Positions 15,103 to 22,853 of a stretch of DNA of 32,177 bases are shown here, piece by piece (position 1 is the first letter of the stretch; every line of letters begins with the position of its first letter). The position numbers and the translations under genes were made by a program. Below the pieces are notes generated by a model, which ran no database searches, was not told the DNA's origin, and saw only the letters and a list, made by a program, of their open reading frames with translations. Origin of the DNA: Dehalococcoidia bacterium (GTDB lineage: Bacteria > Chloroflexota > Dehalococcoidia > GIF9 > AB-539-J10); NCBI GenBank assembly GCA_030665785.1, contig DAOUZA010000007.1:1-32177 (forward strand), given 5' to 3'.

Positions 15103-17583
15103 TTGGGACAGCCCCCTGAAGAAACGAGCATAAATTCACTCCGAAGAGTCCTGGAATTAGAATGTAAGAAGGGATATTCCGATAAGGCGGTAATCGGAGG
15201 ATTGGATAAGTTCCTCCAAAACCAAGAAGACAAAATCTTACAGGACATAAATGACCGAGAATTTTTAATGAGCTTTAATAATCTGGGGTTAGCTAAATCC
15301 AATTACAGTTCCTGGGATGTAGACAAACGTGAACAGTGGATAGCAGCTACCCTGGAATGGATAGGCGAAGTAGAACAAGCAAGGGAGAAAAAAAAGTTAA
15401 CCACACTGGCTCAAGATAGTTCCCCCACGGCTGGTGAAACACGCCAAATCGAGAAGGCATCTCCCGGACTGGATTCACCAATAACCTTAATCAGAGGTAT
15501 CACACCTAACACAGCCACTAAATTTGCCAGGCTTGGCGTAAAAACCCTGTATGATTTACTTTACTTCCTCCCTCGCCGTTACATCGATTACAGCCAGAGA
15601 AAAGCCATCGCTGAACTCGAAGAAGGTAAAGAGCAAACCATTATAGCTACAATATGGCAATCCAGAGTGGTCACTCTGGGTAATCGACAGGGCACAGAGG
15701 CAATTGTCGGCGATGAAACGGGGAATATCCGTGTAGTGTGGTTTAATCAACCTTACCTGGCAAGGAATTTTCGTACCAATGCCAGGATAGCAATTAGCGG
15801 AATAGTTGGCTCATTTAAGGGACAAAGGGTTTTTGAGTCGCCAGAATGGGAACTCATCCAGACCAAAGAACTAATCCATACCGCGCGATTAGTCCCCATT
15901 TACCCATTAACCTCCGGTTTATATCCCCGCCAGGTAAGGAAATGGACAAAGGAGGCTGTAGATAGTTGGGGCTGGCAGCTTGTTGAGTTCTTGCCCTCAG
16001 AAATAAAGAACCGATGTCAACTTCTAGATTTGCCTCAAGCAATTACCCAGGCTCATTACCCTGACAATCACCGCATAGCGGAGGAAGCAAGAAAACGTTT
16101 AGCCTTTGATGAATTGTTTCTAATTCAATTGGGTTTACTGGCAAGAAAGCAAAATTGGCAGGAAGGTCAGCCAGGCAATGCTTTTAATATCAATCGAGAG
16201 TTACTTCAAATATTCCTGAGTTATTTACCCTTTACTTTGACTCACGCCCAACAACGGGTGCTCAACGAGGTCTTGCTTGATCTCAAACAACCAAAAGCTA
16301 TGTCGCGACTTCTCCAAGGAGAAGTAGGCAGTGGCAAAACTATAATTGCTACTCTAGCGTTACTAATTGCCTGCGATAATGGATACCAAGGGGCACTAAT
16401 GGCCCCTACCGAAGTCCTCGCTGAGCAACATTTCGACAACATTTGTAACTACTTAGCCAAAGCGAAGCCACAATCCCAGCCATCATTGCACGCTGAGCAC
16501 AGCAATGTTCGCAGTTATGCTGGAATTCTTTCACAACCAATCACCATTGCCTTGCTTATCGGCAGCCTTAGCGAGAGTGAAAAAGAAGAGCTGCATAATA
16601 AAATCAGACAGCGCGAAATTGACATTGTCATCGGCACTCACGCTCTCATCCAGGAAGAGGTAGAATTCCCCAAGCTGGGACTAGCAGTGGTAGATGAACA
16701 ACAACGCTTCGGCGTTTTGCAACGCTCAGCATTGCGGCAAAAAGGATTCAACCCACACATGCTGGTTATGACCGCTACCCCCATCCCGAGAACTATGGCA
16801 TTGACTATTTATGGAGACCTTGACCTTTCCATTATTGACGAATTGCCTCCAGGACGGAAGATCGCTAAAACAAAATGCCTCGAACCACAATACAGAGGAA
16901 AGGCTTATTCCCTCATCCACCGCCAAATAAATAACGGAAAACAAGCTTTTATCATTTACCCCTTGATTGAAGAATCGGAAGTAGTGGAAGCAAAAGCAGC
17001 TACCACAGGATATGAGTGGCTGAGCAAGGAAGTTTTCCCGAGCTTCAAACTGGGGCTGTTACATGGTCGAATGCCTGCTGCTGAGAAAGAACAGGTGATG
17101 CGACGCTTCCACAATAGAGAACTTGATATCCTGGTATCAACTTCAGTGGTTGAAGTTGGCATTGATGTGCCCAATGCCAACATCATATTAATAGAAGGTG
17201 CCGACCGGTTTGGACTGTCTCAGCTTCACCAATTTCGAGGGAGAGTAGGCCGTGATAAAGAACAAGGCTACTGCCTGCTCATCCCTGAAAGAAGCTCACC
17301 CGAGGCAAAAGAGCGCCTGGAGTTAATGGAAAAAATTCAGGATGGCTTCAAACTAGCCGAGGAAGACCTGAAGCTGCGAGGCCCAGGGGAATTCTTCGGC
17401 ACACAACAAAGTGGCTTGCCAGAACTCAAAATAGCTAGTATAACAAACATGCAACTTCTGGAGACAGCGCGGCAGGAAGCAACCTCCTTGTTCAAAAATA
17501 ATCCCGATGCAGTGAAAGACAGAGACTCTCCCCTTGGTGAGAAATTAAGCCGCGTATGGCAGGGAAATATTGAATGGAGCTAA
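15103..17583 (+). CDS. recG: ATP-dependent DNA helicase RecG
   Basis: Remodels stalled replication forks and Holliday junctions. 826 residues, longer than the E. coli protein (about 690) because of an N-terminal helical extension of about 125 residues before the wedge/OB domain, which begins near ITLIRGITPNTATKFARLGV (127-146). Helicase motifs: Walker A GEVGSGKT (406-413), VVDEQQRFGV (DEQQ where DEQH is commoner), TATPIPRTMALTIYGD, STSVVEVGIDVP and QFRGRVGRD. About 25 extra residues lie after motif Ia (AKPQSQPSLHAEHSNVRSYA). The TTG start is supported by AAGGAG 8 bases upstream. The stop is 1 base before the argS ATG. Confidence 0.96.
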   Translation: MGQPPEETSINSLRRVLELECKKGYSDKAVIGGLDKFLQNQEDKILQDINDREFLMSFNNLGLAKSNYSSWDVDKREQWIAATLEWIGEVEQAREKKKLTTLAQDSSPTAGETRQIEKASPGLDSPITLIRGITPNTATKFARLGVKTLYDLLYFLPRRYIDYSQRKAIAELEEGKEQTIIATIWQSRVVTLGNRQGTEAIVGDETGNIRVVWFNQPYLARNFRTNARIAISGIVGSFKGQRVFESPEWELIQTKELIHTARLVPIYPLTSGLYPRQVRKWTKEAVDSWGWQLVEFLPSEIKNRCQLLDLPQAITQAHYPDNHRIAEEARKRLAFDELFLIQLGLLARKQNWQEGQPGNAFNINRELLQIFLSYLPFTLTHAQQRVLNEVLLDLKQPKAMSRLLQGEVGSGKTIIATLALLIACDNGYQGALMAPTEVLAEQHFDNICNYLAKAKPQSQPSLHAEHSNVRSYAGILSQPITIALLIGSLSESEKEELHNKIRQREIDIVIGTHALIQEEVEFPKLGLAVVDEQQRFGVLQRSALRQKGFNPHMLVMTATPIPRTMALTIYGDLDLSIIDELPPGRKIAKTKCLEPQYRGKAYSLIHRQINNGKQAFIIYPLIEESEVVEAKAATTGYEWLSKEVFPSFKLGLLHGRMPAAEKEQVMRRFHNRELDILVSTSVVEVGIDVPNANIILIEGADRFGLSQLHQFRGRVGRDKEQGYCLLIPERSSPEAKERLELMEKIQDGFKLAEEDLKLRGPGEFFGTQQSGLPELKIASITNMQLLETARQEATSLFKNNPDAVKDRDSPLGEKLSRVWQGNIEWS

Positions 17584-17584
17584 T

Positions 17585-19243
17585 ATGTCTAAACAAAAGA
17601 TAGCCGATTGTCTACGAGAAGCAGTAGCCAAAGCCCAACAGGAAGGTAGTCTTGCTCCGGGAACACTGCCTGAGATAACTATAGAGCATCCTCAAAATCC
17701 CTCCCATGGGGATTTTGCTTCAAACCTTCCCTTAAAGCTAGCTCGGACAACCAGGACACCCCCTCTGGTTATTGCTGAGAAAATATTGCAGAAAATATCA
17801 CTCCCTTCCGAGATTGACCATGCTACTATAGCCTCGCCAGGATTCATTAACTTTACCTTGGGAAATGAATGGCTCACCAAGCAAGTAGAAGCTATACTCG
17901 CTGCCAGCGACTCATACGGAAATCTCACCTTAGGCACAGGTAAAAACATCCAAATCGAGTTTGTCAGCGTCAATCCCACAGGACCTCTTCATGTAGGTCA
18001 TGGGCGCGGTGCTGTTTTAGGCAGCACCCTGGCTAATGCCCTTTCCACCGCTGGTTATCTTGTGGAAAAGGAGTATTACTTAAACGATATTGGCAATCAG
18101 ATAGAACTCTTCGGTCACTCGCTCTATGTTCGTTATCTGCAATACTTCGCTAAAAAGATTGATATGCCTCCTGATGGCTATTATGGCAATTATATGATTG
18201 ACCTGGCAAAGGAAATTGCCGAAGAATATGGAGATAAGTTTCTCAATATGCCCCAGAAAGAAGCAATCGAGGCAATCACCGAAATCGGGCTCACCAAGAT
18301 AATAAATAACATTAAAGGAGACCTTCATTTATTAAACGTTGAGTTCGATGAGTGGTTTAGCGAAAAAAGCCTCTACAAGGGTGAGCAATACAACAAAGCC
18401 ATGGCATTACTGGAAAATGGAAACTATGTGGCTAAGAAGGAAAATGCCGTCTGGTTTGAATCAAGCTTATTAGGCGAAGATAAAGATAATGTGCTAGTCA
18501 GAAGTGATGGCTCGCCCACTTATTTTGCCTCCGATATTGCCTATCATTACAACAAGTTCATGGAGCGGAATTTTGACACCGTGATTGACATCTGGGGAGC
18601 TGACCATCAGGGACATGTTCCCCGGATGAAAGCAGTGATTAAAGCTCTGGGGCAAGACCCGGAGCGGCTCAAGGTAATAATATGCCAACTGGTTACCCTT
18701 CACCGTGGAAAAGAAATGCTTAAGGTATCCAAGCGAAGTGGTGACATCATCACCCTGCGTGAGGTGATCGACGAAGTAGGAGCAGATGCTTGCCGCTTCT
18801 TTTTCTTATCCCGCTCTGCTGACAGCCAAATGGACTTCGACCTGGAGTTAGCTAAAAAGCAGTCAGCAGATAATCCTGTTTACTATGTCCAATATGCTCA
18901 TGCCCGAATCGCCAGCATCTTCCGCTTAGCCCAACAGCGGCAAATAGATTACCGTCACGGCGATATTTCCTTGCTTTCTACTGAGCCAGAACTAACCTTG
19001 ATTCGCCACTTAATAATGCTCCCCGAGATAGTAGAAAGAGTAGCCATCAACCTTGAGCCCCACCACCTACCCTATTACGCTCAAGCACTGGCTACCGTTT
19101 TCCACAGCTTCTATAAGCAGTGCCGGGTTGTCTCCCAGGATGAGGCATTGACCCAAGCCCGGCTTAAGCTGGTCAGGGCAACTCAAATCGTCCTGGCTAA
19201 GGTGCTCTACCTTATGGGCATGACCGCACCGGAAAAAATGTAA
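17585..19243 (+). CDS. argS: Arginyl-tRNA synthetase
   Basis: Charges tRNA-Arg. 552 residues from the ATG at 17585, which has GGAG 5 bases upstream; an in-frame TTG at 17570 lies inside recG and is less likely. Class I marks: SVNPTGPLHVGHGRGAVLG (the HIGH-like HVGH) preceded by the N-terminal additional domain (IEHPQNPSHGDFASNLPLKL). HRGKEMLKVSKRSGDIITL holds the degenerate KMSKS equivalent (KVSKR). The C-terminal DALR anticodon domain starts near NPVYYVQYAHARI. Lies 1 base after recG and is the last gene of this run. A repeat cluster follows. Confidence 0.97.
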   Translation: MSKQKIADCLREAVAKAQQEGSLAPGTLPEITIEHPQNPSHGDFASNLPLKLARTTRTPPLVIAEKILQKISLPSEIDHATIASPGFINFTLGNEWLTKQVEAILAASDSYGNLTLGTGKNIQIEFVSVNPTGPLHVGHGRGAVLGSTLANALSTAGYLVEKEYYLNDIGNQIELFGHSLYVRYLQYFAKKIDMPPDGYYGNYMIDLAKEIAEEYGDKFLNMPQKEAIEAITEIGLTKIINNIKGDLHLLNVEFDEWFSEKSLYKGEQYNKAMALLENGNYVAKKENAVWFESSLLGEDKDNVLVRSDGSPTYFASDIAYHYNKFMERNFDTVIDIWGADHQGHVPRMKAVIKALGQDPERLKVIICQLVTLHRGKEMLKVSKRSGDIITLREVIDEVGADACRFFFLSRSADSQMDFDLELAKKQSADNPVYYVQYAHARIASIFRLAQQRQIDYRHGDISLLSTEPELTLIRHLIMLPEIVERVAINLEPHHLPYYAQALATVFHSFYKQCRVVSQDEALTQARLKLVRATQIVLAKVLYLMGMTAPEKM

Positions 19244-19262
19244 CCAGCTGAACCTACCCCGC

Positions 19263-19300
19263 TGTCATTGCGAGCCCGTTAGCTAACGGATGGCAATCTA
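19263..19300 (+). repeat. Palindromic repeat copy with perfect 14-bp palindrome
   Basis: Starts TGTCATTGCGAGC and ends TGGCAATCTA. Its centre is CCGTTAGCTAACGG (19276-19289), a perfect palindrome, unlike the GAAGCGAAG centre of other copies. It lies 19 bases after the argS stop. Confidence 0.8.
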
Positions 19301-19311
19301 CCCAAAAGTGC

Positions 19312-19348
19312 CCTCTCCCTTGACGGGAGAGGATTAAGGTGATGGTGA
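19312..19348 (+). repeat. GGGAGAGG hairpin repeat, intergenic copy
   Basis: An 8-bp stem CCTCTCCC/GGGAGAGG (19312-19332, loop TTGAC) is followed by ATTAAGGTGATGGTGA. It is the same element as 2231-2267, with one base changed. There is no T-run after the stem, so it does not look like an ordinary terminator. Confidence 0.8.
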
Positions 19349-19353
19349 AAAAG

Positions 19354-19370
19354 GTCATTGCGAGCGCATT
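19354..19370 (+). repeat. Truncated palindromic repeat (left half only)
   Basis: GTCATTGCGAGCGCATT matches the left end of the dispersed repeat and then diverges into AT-rich sequence. The right end (GCAATCTC) is missing. Confidence 0.6.
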
Positions 19371-19377
19371 TTTATAT

Positions 19378-19406
19378 TGTCATTGCGAGCGAAGCGTGGC
19401 AATCTC
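19378..19406 (+). repeat. Palindromic repeat copy overlapping the 3' end of the carbonic-anhydrase-like gene
   Basis: TGTCATTGCGAGC, then GAAGCGTGGCAATCTC. Its right end overlaps the stop codon (TGA on the minus strand, 19407-19405) of the gamma-carbonic-anhydrase-like gene, so the repeat ends that reading frame. Confidence 0.8.
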
Positions 19407-19866
19407 ACAGCCCCTCCTTCTTATACTGCTTGGCCAATTCAACATAAGCTTGCGACCCCAATTGTGTCCATAATAACTGTTGTTTCGAAACTTCCTTTTT
19501 TACCTTGCCAGGTATACCAGTAACAAAAGATTCATCAGGAACCTTCGCCCCCTGCCCCACTAATGAACCAGCAGCAATGATGCAAAAATCACCAACCTCA
19601 GCATCATGAAGTATGGTGGCATTCATTCCTATGAGGACATTATTCCCGACTTTGCGAGCATGGTTAACCGCACCATGCCCAATAACCACATTGTCTCCAA
19701 TTACAATATCCACAAACCCATCAAGCGACCCTGAATGTATAACGCAATTATCCTCCACAACAGTATTATCGCCGATTGTTATCCTACCAAGGTCAGCTCT
19801 AATCACCGCTCCGGGCATCACCACGCAATTCTCGCCAATCTCAACATCACCAATAATATAAGCCAT
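19405..19866 (-). CDS. Gamma-carbonic-anhydrase family protein (left-handed beta-helix)
   Basis: Hexapeptide-repeat protein (IGDVEIGENCVVMPGAVIRA style repeats through about residue 110) with a C-terminal helix. All three histidines expected of the zinc site are present: His44 (CVIHSG), His64 and His69 (GHGAVNHA). Carbonic anhydrase activity is therefore possible, though many relatives have other or unknown roles. 153 residues from the ATG at 19866. The same frame continues upstream with VRSFNGKTPRIARSAFISK, plainly family sequence, to an AGGAGG at 19936-19931. No ATG, GTG or TTG lies there, so the true start may be the ATA at 19926. The stop lies in a repeat. Divergent from the thiC-family gene. 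Confidence 0.9.
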   Translation of the reverse strand: MAYIIGDVEIGENCVVMPGAVIRADLGRITIGDNTVVEDNCVIHSGSLDGFVDIVIGDNVVIGHGAVNHARKVGNNVLIGMNATILHDAEVGDFCIIAAGSLVGQGAKVPDESFVTGIPGKVKKEVSKQQLLWTQLGSQAYVELAKQYKKEGL

Positions 19867-19949
19867 CTTGCTGATAAAAGCCGACCTGGCTATCCTCGGG
19901 GTCTTACCGTTAAAGCTCCTGACTATAATACCTCCTAATTAAATTGTTG

Positions 19950-19958
19950 ATTATAGCA
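19950..19958 (-). promoter_or_regulatory. Extended -10 promoter of the carbonic-anhydrase-like gene
   Basis: The minus strand reads TGCTATAAT, a perfect extended -10. Transcription would begin near 19943, just ahead of AGGAGG (19936-19931). That supports translation starting around 19926 rather than at the ATG at 19866. The -35 region is poor. Confidence 0.5.
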
Positions 19959-20077
19959 GCTAACACACAATAATAAATATGACCTAGCATAGGCGAGATT
20001 CTGTGCCCACAACATCGAGCCCCTTATCCCGTCAAGCTTGCATTGGTAATTATGTTATGTTAGATTTGTTGCCTAAA

Positions 20078-21376
20078 ATGACCCAGATAGAATTAGCTAA
20101 ACAGGGTATTGTTTCACCCCAGGTAAAGCATGTGGCTGAGAAAGAGGGGGTGGAGATAGATTTTGTACTGCAGGGTCTGGTTAGTGGTGTCATTGTGATA
20201 CCAGCCAGCCCTAACCACACCAATTTGGTTCCCTGTGGCATAGGCAAAGGGCTGAGGACAAAGGTCAATGTCAATATCGGCACATCGCCAGACTTTTACG
20301 ACTTAGACACGGAGCTACAAAAACTGCAAACAGCCATTGAGTTTGGCAGCGATACAGTTATGGACCTCAGCACTGGCGGAGATATTTCAGCTATCAGACA
20401 AGCTATCATCAATGCCAGCACCCTGCCAGTGGGTACTGTGCCCATCTATCAAGTAGGAATCGAAGCTATCGAGAAACATGGTGCCATCGTAAATATGAGC
20501 GTGGATGAGATTTTCGATGTTATTGAACAGCAAGCCAAGGATGGCGTTGATTTCATGACTGTTCATTGTGGGGTAACTCAAGCAACAATTGCACGGCTGA
20601 AAAACCAGGGCAGGACGACCGATATAGTCTCCCGGGGAGGCGCTTTCCTTACCGGGTGGATGTTGCACAATGAAAAGGAAAATCCGTTATACCAATATTA
20701 CGACCGGTTATTAGAGTTAGCCCACGATTTCGACATAACTTTGAGCCTGGGTGATGGCTTGCGTCCTGGGTGTCTAGCCGACGCAACTGACAGAGCTCAA
20801 GTTGAGGAGCTAATCACAATCGGTGAGTTAGTGAAACGTGCCAGGGAAGCCGATGTCCAAGCTATAGTGGAAGGTCCCGGGCATTTGCCGTTAGACCAGG
20901 TGACCAGCAATGTTCAACTGGAAAAGAGCCTCTGTCATGGAGCGCCATTCTATGTCCTTGGTCCTTTGGTTACCGATATAGGGGCTGGCTACGACCATAT
21001 TGTCGGGGCTATCGGGGGCGCTATTGCCGCCGCTGCAGGAACGGATTTCCTGTGCTACGTCACTCCAACAGAGCACCTTGGACTACCTGGGGTAGAGGAT
21101 GTAAAAGAAGGAGTAATTGCCTCCCGCATAGCCGCTCATGCTGGTGACATTGTCAAAGGCGTAAAAGGAGCTAAGGAGCTGGATGACCAAATGTCACAGG
21201 CTCGTAAAATTTTTGATTGGGAAACTCAAATCAAATTATCCTTAGACCCAGAACATTCGAAACAAATCCATGAACGCTTCGCCACCGGCGGGCGAACTTG
21301 CAGCATGTGTGGCAAATATTGCGCTATAGCACTGATAGAGAAATACTTAAACCGCCGCCTGCCAGTCAGTGAATAG
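20078..21376 (+). CDS. thiC: ThiC-family radical SAM enzyme (HMP-P synthase or BzaF-like)
   Basis: ThiC converts aminoimidazole ribotide to the thiamine pyrimidine HMP-P; its close paralog BzaF makes 5-hydroxybenzimidazole, the lower ligand of some cobamides. The 432-residue protein shows [45 protein letters not shown] and the C-terminal iron-sulfur motif CSMCGKYC. That is CX2CX3C, where the long E. coli-type ThiC has CX2CX4C. The ATG at 20078 ([16 protein letters not shown]) is where family sequence begins; a GTG at 20003 is in frame, and neither has a strong Shine-Dalgarno. No TPP riboswitch is visible upstream. ThiC and BzaF cannot be separated by eye. Confidence 0.88.
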   Translation: MTQIELAKQGIVSPQVKHVAEKEGVEIDFVLQGLVSGVIVIPASPNHTNLVPCGIGKGLRTKVNVNIGTSPDFYDLDTELQKLQTAIEFGSDTVMDLSTGGDISAIRQAIINASTLPVGTVPIYQVGIEAIEKHGAIVNMSVDEIFDVIEQQAKDGVDFMTVHCGVTQATIARLKNQGRTTDIVSRGGAFLTGWMLHNEKENPLYQYYDRLLELAHDFDITLSLGDGLRPGCLADATDRAQVEELITIGELVKRAREADVQAIVEGPGHLPLDQVTSNVQLEKSLCHGAPFYVLGPLVTDIGAGYDHIVGAIGGAIAAAAGTDFLCYVTPTEHLGLPGVEDVKEGVIASRIAAHAGDIVKGVKGAKELDDQMSQARKIFDWETQIKLSLDPEHSKQIHERFATGGRTCSMCGKYCAIALIEKYLNRRLPVSE

Positions 21377-21454
21377 CAGGAGCTGGAGAATAAAGCAGGG
21401 AGCTGCTTATGCTGCCCCTTCGAGCTAAGAAAATGCTATTAAAGGAGGCTTAAT

Positions 21455-21853
21455 GTGCACCTAATTATTGATGGCTATTCTAATAGCAAAGAAATTCTTC
21501 AAGATGAGCAATTCCTCACCAACTGGCTAGAGAATTATCCATCAAAAATTGGCATGACTAAAATTTCACCTCCCTACGTGGTTACATACGCAGGACCGAA
21601 TTCCGAGGATTGGGGGATATCAGGATTTATCTTCATCGCCGAGAGTCATATCAGCGTTCATACCTTTGTCGAACAAAGTTATGTCAACATAGACCTCTTT
21701 TCATGCAAGGACTTCGATGTTGAAAAAGCAATAAGGGATTTTCAAGATGAATTCCAATTAGTCAAGTCAAGAACTTGCTTGATTGATAGAGAGTGGTCGG
21801 GAATGGAACCCACCGCTGCAGTCACCTCTGGCTTCACTTACCATGAAAGATAA
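21455..21853 (+). CDS. speD: S-adenosylmethionine decarboxylase proenzyme
   Basis: Decarboxylates SAM to supply the aminopropyl group for spermidine. 132 residues, the size of the short bacterial/archaeal class. The proenzyme cleaves itself between Glu63 and Ser64 in FIAESHISVHTF, and Ser64 becomes the pyruvoyl cofactor. Cys84 (DLFSCKDF) is the expected proton donor. The GTG start has an excellent AAAGGAGG; the overlapping ATG is out of frame and stops after three codons. The 3' end overlaps speB by 11 bases. No spermidine synthase gene lies in the window. Confidence 0.95.
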   Translation: MHLIIDGYSNSKEILQDEQFLTNWLENYPSKIGMTKISPPYVVTYAGPNSEDWGISGFIFIAESHISVHTFVEQSYVNIDLFSCKDFDVEKAIRDFQDEFQLVKSRTCLIDREWSGMEPTAAVTSGFTYHER

Positions 21854-22730
21854 CAGGCAGCCATTCCTGTCACCAAGAGTCTTTGCCGGATTAGAGCCAC
21901 CATATTCTGAGTTAAAATCAGCCAAAGTAGTTATTTTGCCCGTTCCCTATGACAGCACCACCGAATGGAGAAGTGGAACCCGCCACGGTCCACAGAGCAT
22001 AATTGACTCCTCTCAATACCTGGAGCTTTATGACCTCGAACTAGAGCGTGAGATATACAAAGTTGGCATTCATACCCTACCTGAAGTAGAGCCAATGATG
22101 AACAGCCCTGAAGAAATGGTCAACAGGGTTTACCAGATAACCAGCAAATTAATCCATGAAGACAAGCTTGTGGCAATGCTTGGCGGGGAACACTCGCTTA
22201 CCCTGGGAACAGTTAGAGCTTTTAAGGAGGCATTCCCAAAGCTTTCCGTGCTACAGCTAGATGCTCATGCTGACCTCCGTGATGAATATTTGGGCACCAA
22301 ATATAGTCACGCTTGTGTCATGCGCCGTATCCATGAACTCTGCCCCACTGTTCAGGTTGGCATCCGTAGCCTCAGCCAGGAGGAAAAGCAATTCATAACT
22401 CAGAACAAGCTGAGTGTTTTTTACATGCCCGCGTTAACAGAAGATAAAAACTTCGAAAAAGAGATGTTATCTTCACTTAGTGACGATGTTTATGTAACCA
22501 TTGACGTAGATGCCTTTGACCCCTCAATCATGCCCGCGGTAGGCATGCCCGAGCCTGACGGCCTACAGTGGCAACAAGTCTTACGGATAATTAAGCTAAT
22601 AGCAGCCCACAGGCACATAGTTGGCTTTGACTTGATGGAGTTTTGTCCCCAAGAAGGCCCACATTCCTGTGCCTTTTTATTGGCTAAACTGGCCTACAAG
22701 TTTATTGGCTACATCGTGCCGCCAGAGTGA
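21843..22730 (+). CDS. speB: Agmatinase (ureohydrolase)
   Basis: Hydrolyses agmatine to putrescine and urea. 295 residues from the ATG at 21843; an earlier in-frame TTG at 21783 lies well inside speD and is less likely. Metal-binding residues of the arginase superfamily are present: GGEHS (His117), DAHADL (Asp140, His142, Asp144) and DVDAFDPS (Asp221, Asp223). PVPYDSTTEWRSGTRHGP and VGMPEPDGLQW fit agmatinase rather than arginase. Overlaps speD and is presumably coupled to it. Guanidinobutyrase or another ureohydrolase specificity cannot be excluded. A palindromic repeat follows at once. Confidence 0.93.
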   Translation: MKDNRQPFLSPRVFAGLEPPYSELKSAKVVILPVPYDSTTEWRSGTRHGPQSIIDSSQYLELYDLELEREIYKVGIHTLPEVEPMMNSPEEMVNRVYQITSKLIHEDKLVAMLGGEHSLTLGTVRAFKEAFPKLSVLQLDAHADLRDEYLGTKYSHACVMRRIHELCPTVQVGIRSLSQEEKQFITQNKLSVFYMPALTEDKNFEKEMLSSLSDDVYVTIDVDAFDPSIMPAVGMPEPDGLQWQQVLRIIKLIAAHRHIVGFDLMEFCPQEGPHSCAFLLAKLAYKFIGYIVPPE

Positions 22731-22733
22731 GTG

Positions 22734-22769
22734 GAGATTGCTTCGTCGCTAACGCTCCTCGCAATGACA
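22734..22769 (-). repeat. Palindromic repeat copy just after speB
   Basis: On the minus strand it begins TGTCATTGCGAGG and ends GAAGCAATCTC. The middle (AGCGTTAGCGAC) differs from other copies. It starts 3 bases after the speB stop. Confidence 0.8.
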
Positions 22770-22814
22770 CAAGAAGGGACCCTCCCAAATGATAGCCTCC
22801 GTTTATATCCCTAA

Positions 22815-22843
22815 TTGACACCACCTCTCTTTTATCTTATTAT
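22815..22843 (+). promoter_or_regulatory. Strong sigma-70-type promoter of the greA fusion gene
   Basis: TTGACA (22815-22820), a 17-base spacer and TATTAT (22838-22843): a near-consensus promoter. The predicted start is about 22850, so the ATG at 22854 would have essentially no leader. No Shine-Dalgarno is present. Confidence 0.8.
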
Positions 22844-22853
22844 TACTCCATCG

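Noticed and set aside
19263-19407. CRISPR array
   Set aside because: The repeats are of two unrelated kinds, are unevenly spaced, differ in their centres and have no spacers of regular length; no cas gene is nearby.
19939-20077. TPP riboswitch upstream of the thiC-family gene
   Set aside because: No CTGAGA or ACCTGA-type THI-box elements are present, and the space before the GTG is too short.
21398-21415. Small hairpin AAGCAG-GGAG-CTGCTT between thiC-family gene and speD, possible terminator
   Set aside because: Only a 6-bp stem with no T-run after it; not convincing as a terminator.
22815-22853. TTG start adding 13 residues to the GreA fusion
   Set aside because: The TTG is the first half of a consensus -35 (TTGACA) followed at 17 bases by TATTAT; translation from it would begin upstream of the transcript.
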